Source: Candidatus Jorgensenbacteria bacterium GW2011_GWB1_50_10
Lineage (GTDB): Bacteria; Patescibacteriota; Minisyncoccia; UBA6257; GWB1-50-10
Length of the DNA: 38,927 bases
NCBI GenBank assembly: GCA_001004105.1
Contig: LCQK01000001.1
Span: forward strand, 1 to 38,927
Reading direction: 5' to 3'
Part shown: piece by piece, positions 34,949 to 38,927 of the stretch
Numbering within the stretch: the first letter of the stretch is position 1
How the letters are laid out: each line of letters starts with the position of its first letter
Made by a program: the position numbers and the translations under genes
The notes under the pieces: generated by a model
Told to the model about the DNA's origin: nothing
Database searches by the model: none
The model's input: only the letters and a program-made list of their open reading frames with translations

Positions 34949-37057
34949 ATGAAACGCCTGCTTAAAATAAAAATTAAACCAATCCACTTAGCGGTTCTCG
35001 CGCTTTTTGTTTTTTTGTTGTTTGTGCCGGCAATTTCCAGAGCTGGTTTGGCTGACACCTTACTCCAGGATTTCTTCACTTGGGGGTTCAGAATTATTGC
35101 TTATATCTTTAACTTCCTCGGCGGCATCCTCTTCACGCTGGGTGGTATGCTCACCAACTTGATGCTCGATTTAAACCTCAACGTTCTCAATGACTCAAAT
35201 TCCCTGGTTCATGTCGGTTGGCGAATTGTCCGTGACATCGCTAACTTGGGTTTTGTACTTGTCATAATCGTCATTGCTTTCGCCACGATTTTAAGGTTTG
35301 AACAGTATGGCGTAAGCAAGCTTTTGCCTAAACTTATTGCCGCCGCTATAATCGTGAATTTCAGTTTTGTCATCGCCACAGTTTTTATTAACTTCTCCCA
35401 CGTTCTCACTAATTTCTTTGCGGCAAGGGCTTTGCCTGAAAAAACGGTCAGTGGTTTAAGCGGCTGGGATTTAAGCACTTCCTTATCTGACGCTTTCGGA
35501 CCGCAGAGGTTCTACATTGAAACAGATCCTCTGCCGCCCAATCCTGAGGAAGAAGTTGGTGGGCTTACTGGCTTTAGCACCGCGGTTCTTACCTCAATTG
35601 CCGGATTAATCTTTACGGTTGTCTTCACTTTAATAGGCGCTTTGGTGCTTCTTGCTTTCGCTTTCATGCTACTTATGAGATATCTCTGGCTGACTTTTCT
35701 TGTGATCCTTGCACCTCTTATTTGGCTTTTCTGGGTTATCCCTGCTCTCCAAGGCCAATTCTCAAAATGGTGGAACAAATTTTTGCAGTGGGTTTTCTTC
35801 GCGCCCGCTTCAATGTTCTTCGTATACCTCGCTCTAGTGAGTGTAAAAAGTTTGGGCAGTACCAACTTAGCTTTCCTTGAAAATTCCAATACCTTCGCCG
35901 GCGTAATTAAAAACACAATGATTCAAGGCGCGCAAATGGTTGTCTTGGCTGGAATTTTGATCGGCGGTTTGATTATTGCTCAAAAAATGGGGATTACGGG
36001 TGCCGCCGGAGCTATGGGGATTGCAAGTAAAGCTGGCGGGATAGCTAAGGGTTGGGTTGGAAGGCAGGCAATAAAAGCTGGTTCCCTACCCGCAAGAACT
36101 AAATGGGGCAGAGGGTTAACGGAAGGAATTCAAAAAACTGGGGCTAATTTAACAAGAACGGGAACTAGTATGGGCCGTCTCGGTAAATTCGTCACGGCGC
36201 CAATAAGAGGAGTTGGTAAGGGTTTAGGTCTGGCCGGCGCAGGTTTAAGTACGGCTGGCATCGTTCAGGGTGAAAATTTGGTTAAACAAGCCGAAGATGG
36301 GCAAAAGGGATTATCCGATAAGCAATTAGCTCTACGGATTGGCGCAATGGGCGATGATGAAAGAGTGGCAGCATTGATGAGATTGGCGAAAAACAAAAAT
36401 CTGGAAATGGTCCCGGAAATGGCACGATACATTTCCGATTCAAAAACCAAAGCGATTTTCGAAAGTTACGGCAAGGGAAAAGAATATTCTGATTTGTTGG
36501 AAAAAACGGCCGGTTTTAATACTGCCATGCTTACAGGTAAAGACGAGAAAGGTAGTCCCATAAGCCTTGAAGAAGCAACAAAGAAATTCAGAGAAAGTTA
36601 CTCTATTAAGGATTATGACAAACTCCAACCAAACGTTCTCAGCGCCTTTGATGCCAAGAAAAATAATCTCGGCCTTGATGCAACTAAACATGAAAAGATA
36701 AGAAATGCCGTCAGGCAATCCATTTTTGAGACGCATCCCGGCGCCATATCTAAAGTAAGAACAAAGATGAAAGGCGATGACTTAAGGTCCTTCCAAAAAG
36801 AACTGGATGATTACATTGAAACCTTCGAAAAATCGAACCTTCCTGAAGAATTTAAAAACGAAAAAGGTGAAAAGGTTAAACTAAGAGGTCTCACGGTACC
36901 CGTGAAAGTTAAATTGGATTGGATCGATAAAAACCGACCAGATTCTGGCAACTGGGCAAGAGGAATTTATAATTCCCGGAAGAATTTTGGTTCCACTCTC
37001 TTTGGCGGTTTTGCTCCAATGGCTGCTGAAGAAGGGGAAGCGCCGGCAACAACCTAG
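34949..37057 (+). CDS. TrbL/VirB6-like multi-TM protein
   Basis: Several TMs (FVLVIIVIAFATILRF..., LTFLVILAPLIWLFWVIPALQGQFSKWWNKFLQWVFFAPASMFFVYLALV) followed by a long soluble C-terminus. Confidence 0.78.
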   Translation: MKRLLKIKIKPIHLAVLALFVFLLFVPAISRAGLADTLLQDFFTWGFRIIAYIFNFLGGILFTLGGMLTNLMLDLNLNVLNDSNSLVHVGWRIVRDIANLGFVLVIIVIAFATILRFEQYGVSKLLPKLIAAAIIVNFSFVIATVFINFSHVLTNFFAARALPEKTVSGLSGWDLSTSLSDAFGPQRFYIETDPLPPNPEEEVGGLTGFSTAVLTSIAGLIFTVVFTLIGALVLLAFAFMLLMRYLWLTFLVILAPLIWLFWVIPALQGQFSKWWNKFLQWVFFAPASMFFVYLALVSVKSLGSTNLAFLENSNTFAGVIKNTMIQGAQMVVLAGILIGGLIIAQKMGITGAAGAMGIASKAGGIAKGWVGRQAIKAGSLPARTKWGRGLTEGIQKTGANLTRTGTSMGRLGKFVTAPIRGVGKGLGLAGAGLSTAGIVQGENLVKQAEDGQKGLSDKQLALRIGAMGDDERVAALMRLAKNKNLEMVPEMARYISDSKTKAIFESYGKGKEYSDLLEKTAGFNTAMLTGKDEKGSPISLEEATKKFRESYSIKDYDKLQPNVLSAFDAKKNNLGLDATKHEKIRNAVRQSIFETHPGAISKVRTKMKGDDLRSFQKELDDYIETFEKSNLPEEFKNEKGEKVKLRGLTVPVKVKLDWIDKNRPDSGNWARGIYNSRKNFGSTLFGGFAPMAAEEGEAPATT

Positions 37058-37062
37058 AAATC

Positions 37063-37893
37063 ATGATTACTATACCCCAACAACAAATAATCGAGAGGTG
37101 GAATGATTTGCCAGAAAATCTTAAGAATGTTGTCTTTTCTGAATATTACGGCGACATACTCTGGCGGGTCTGTGAGAACCAGCACCTCTCTGAAGAAAAA
37201 ATTAAAAAAATAGCCACTTTGGTTGGTTATGTTGTGGTGGGATTTCTCTTACCCGATGACCTTGCTCAAGAAATTAAAGACCACCTTGGAATCAACCCAG
37301 AACTGGCAAAAACCATATCCGGTGAAATTGATAAAAAAATACTTGAACCAATAAAAAACGACGTTGTTAATGTTTATTCCCCTTCAACAGAAGCAACAGA
37401 ACTAATTTCCGGCACGAAAAAAGCTGAGACCGGACTGGAGGTGATCACTTTAGGAACAATTGGCCAAGAAAAAGAAACATTACCAAAAGTAACAATCAAA
37501 CCCGGTGGGCAAGAGCTGCCAACCGAAGGCAAACCGCTTATCATCCACCAAGAAGAAACGCTGACTGAGGAGAGAAAAGAACCGTTCAAGGGTCTGGAAC
37601 CTCCGTTCGGATTTTTCGGGAAAGAAGGCGAAGCGGCGCCGTCGGAGCCAGTCAAAGTAAAAGTCGAAGGGTTGGGTGAAAAACCCGCCGCCGCTAAAGC
37701 TAAGGCGGGCAAGGAAGAAAAGCGGGTGGTCCATTACAGCGAGCTCCGGACGCCGCTTACACCCTTCCAGAAACAGGAGGAGATAATCAACTTGGAAACT
37801 TTTGGCCGGAAACCGCCGGAGGTTAAAGCACCGATGCCGGAAACCAAGCCCCAGCCGAAGATTGAAGGTAACATCGTTGATTTGAGCGAATAA
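37063..37893 (+). CDS. Hypothetical protein of T4SS-like cluster
   Basis: 276-aa ORF, tight spacing to neighbours; C-terminal low-complexity Pro/Glu/Lys. Confidence 0.75.
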   Translation: MITIPQQQIIERWNDLPENLKNVVFSEYYGDILWRVCENQHLSEEKIKKIATLVGYVVVGFLLPDDLAQEIKDHLGINPELAKTISGEIDKKILEPIKNDVVNVYSPSTEATELISGTKKAETGLEVITLGTIGQEKETLPKVTIKPGGQELPTEGKPLIIHQEETLTEERKEPFKGLEPPFGFFGKEGEAAPSEPVKVKVEGLGEKPAAAKAKAGKEEKRVVHYSELRTPLTPFQKQEEIINLETFGRKPPEVKAPMPETKPQPKIEGNIVDLSE

Positions 37894-37894
37894 A

Positions 37895-38389
37895 ATGGCA
37901 ACGTTTCAAGTTCCCCAATTCATAGAGCAAAAAGCGAAAATCATCGGGCCGCTCACCTTGGAGCAGTTTATGTATATTGCAGTCGCGGGCGCTTTGAGCT
38001 TCATCGCTTATTACGTTTTCAATTTTTTCTTCTGGCTCATGGTAAGCGCGGTTATGTTTGTCATCGCAGTTGCGCTCGCTTTCGTTAAAGTGAACGGCCA
38101 GAGTATGCCGCAGATAATCCGCGCCGGTTTTGCTTACATCTGGAAACCGCGGACCTACACCTGGCAAAGAGCGATAAATGGGGGGCTAGCCGACTTGTCG
38201 GAACTGGAAAAACTGGAGGAGATAAGAAGCAAAATCGGCTTTCAGCAAAAGCTGAAGTCTATCGCTTTGAATGTCGCGACTGGCAAAATCTTCTCGCCGA
38301 AAAAAATGCGGGAAGAGCAAAAGGACGAATACCGGGTCGTCACCCGCATGACCGGCGAAAAAGAATTGGCGAAAAAAATCAATTACTAA
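37895..38389 (+). CDS. PrgI-family protein
   Basis: FQVPQFIEQKAKIIGPLTLEQFMYIAVAGALSFIAYYVF... typical PrgI-like start with two TMs. Confidence 0.85.
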   Translation: MATFQVPQFIEQKAKIIGPLTLEQFMYIAVAGALSFIAYYVFNFFFWLMVSAVMFVIAVALAFVKVNGQSMPQIIRAGFAYIWKPRTYTWQRAINGGLADLSELEKLEEIRSKIGFQQKLKSIALNVATGKIFSPKKMREEQKDEYRVVTRMTGEKELAKKINY

Positions 38390-38401
38390 TAAAATAAAGC
38401 C

Positions 38402-38927
38402 ATGCCCGAAGTAACATTGCCAACACAAAAATTCGTAGAAGTGGCCGACATTAAAAACGGCGCGGTTTACTTGAAAAAAGGCGGCCTCCGAAAGGTTTTA
38501 ATTGTGGGCGGCGTGAACTTCGATTTAAAATCCGAGGCCGAACAAAACCTCATTCTGCAGAGTTTCCAGAATTTCATGAACACCTTGGATTTCGGCGTCC
38601 AGTTTTTCATCCATTCCAGGAAAATAAACGTAAGCGAATATCTGGAACATTTGAAGACAAGAAAAGAAGAAGAACCGAACGAGCTTTTGAAAATCCAGAT
38701 AGAGGATTACGCCGAATTCATCAGGGTCTTCGTGGCGGAAAATCCAATTATCAGCAAGAGTTTTTTTGTGGTCGTGCCTTACGACCCGGTAGGAATCACT
38801 GCTCAAGTCAAAGGAGTGCTCGGGCTTTTCCAAAAAAAGCCGGCCCAAAAAGAGGTTTTAGCTAAAGAAGAACAGGAAAGAAAAAACATGGAGGAATTAA
38901 ACAGCCGCGCCGACCAAGTAATGAATG
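38402..38927 (+). CDS. TraC/VirB4-associated N-terminal domain protein (partial, runs off right edge)
   Basis: MPEVTLPTQKFVEVADIKNGAVYLKKGGLRKVLIVGGVNFDLKSEAEQNLILQSFQNFMNTLDFGVQFFIHSRKIN...; open to window end, missing from ORF track. Confidence 0.75.
   Translation, partial: MPEVTLPTQKFVEVADIKNGAVYLKKGGLRKVLIVGGVNFDLKSEAEQNLILQSFQNFMNTLDFGVQFFIHSRKINVSEYLEHLKTRKEEEPNELLKIQIEDYAEFIRVFVAENPIISKSFFVVVPYDPVGITAQVKGVLGLFQKKPAQKEVLAKEEQERKNMEELNSRADQVMN

Overview
The window looks like a chromosomal segment of a Patescibacteria/CPR-type (Parcubacteria-like) bacterium. This is inferred from gene content and style and was not tested by phylogeny. Core genes recognised by protein motifs: ftsH, gyrA, rpsA-like S1 protein, glyA, folD, recA, a RodZ-like HTH/TM protein, ftsK, a split phosphomannomutase, yraN, a DksA/TraR-type protein, comM, a LysM+M23 peptidase, rsmA and a CPBP protease. 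There is also a tyrosine recombinase, three tRNAs (Val-UAC, Ile-UAU, Leu-UAG), four VirB2/TrbC-like small membrane proteins, and a T4SS-like cluster at the right end (TrbL/VirB6-like, PrgI-like, and a truncated TraC-like ORF). Several genes are missing from the ORF track: a secreted TIG-domain protein at the left edge (1-1788, -), a 56-aa AbrB-like protein (25696-25866, -), a possible 34-aa TM microprotein (25524-25628, -) and the right-edge partial ORF (38402-38927, +). The most unusual signal is a dispersed family of strictly 7-nt-periodic repeats. About ten tracts sit inside conserved genes (folD, pmm, rsmA, a pilin signal peptide) and in one convergent gap. One tract lies exactly at the point where pmm splits into two ORFs, and an 18-nt sequence is shared between loci. 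Other signals: a long inverted repeat that mirrors the tRNA-Val 3' end minus 7 nt, an AbrB gene with a 30-bp palindrome over its predicted -35, symmetric TATAATTATA sequences between divergent genes, two distinct gene architectures (near-leaderless core genes versus TTGACA/SD/terminator accessory genes), and a 65-aa protein made of six CxxC motifs.
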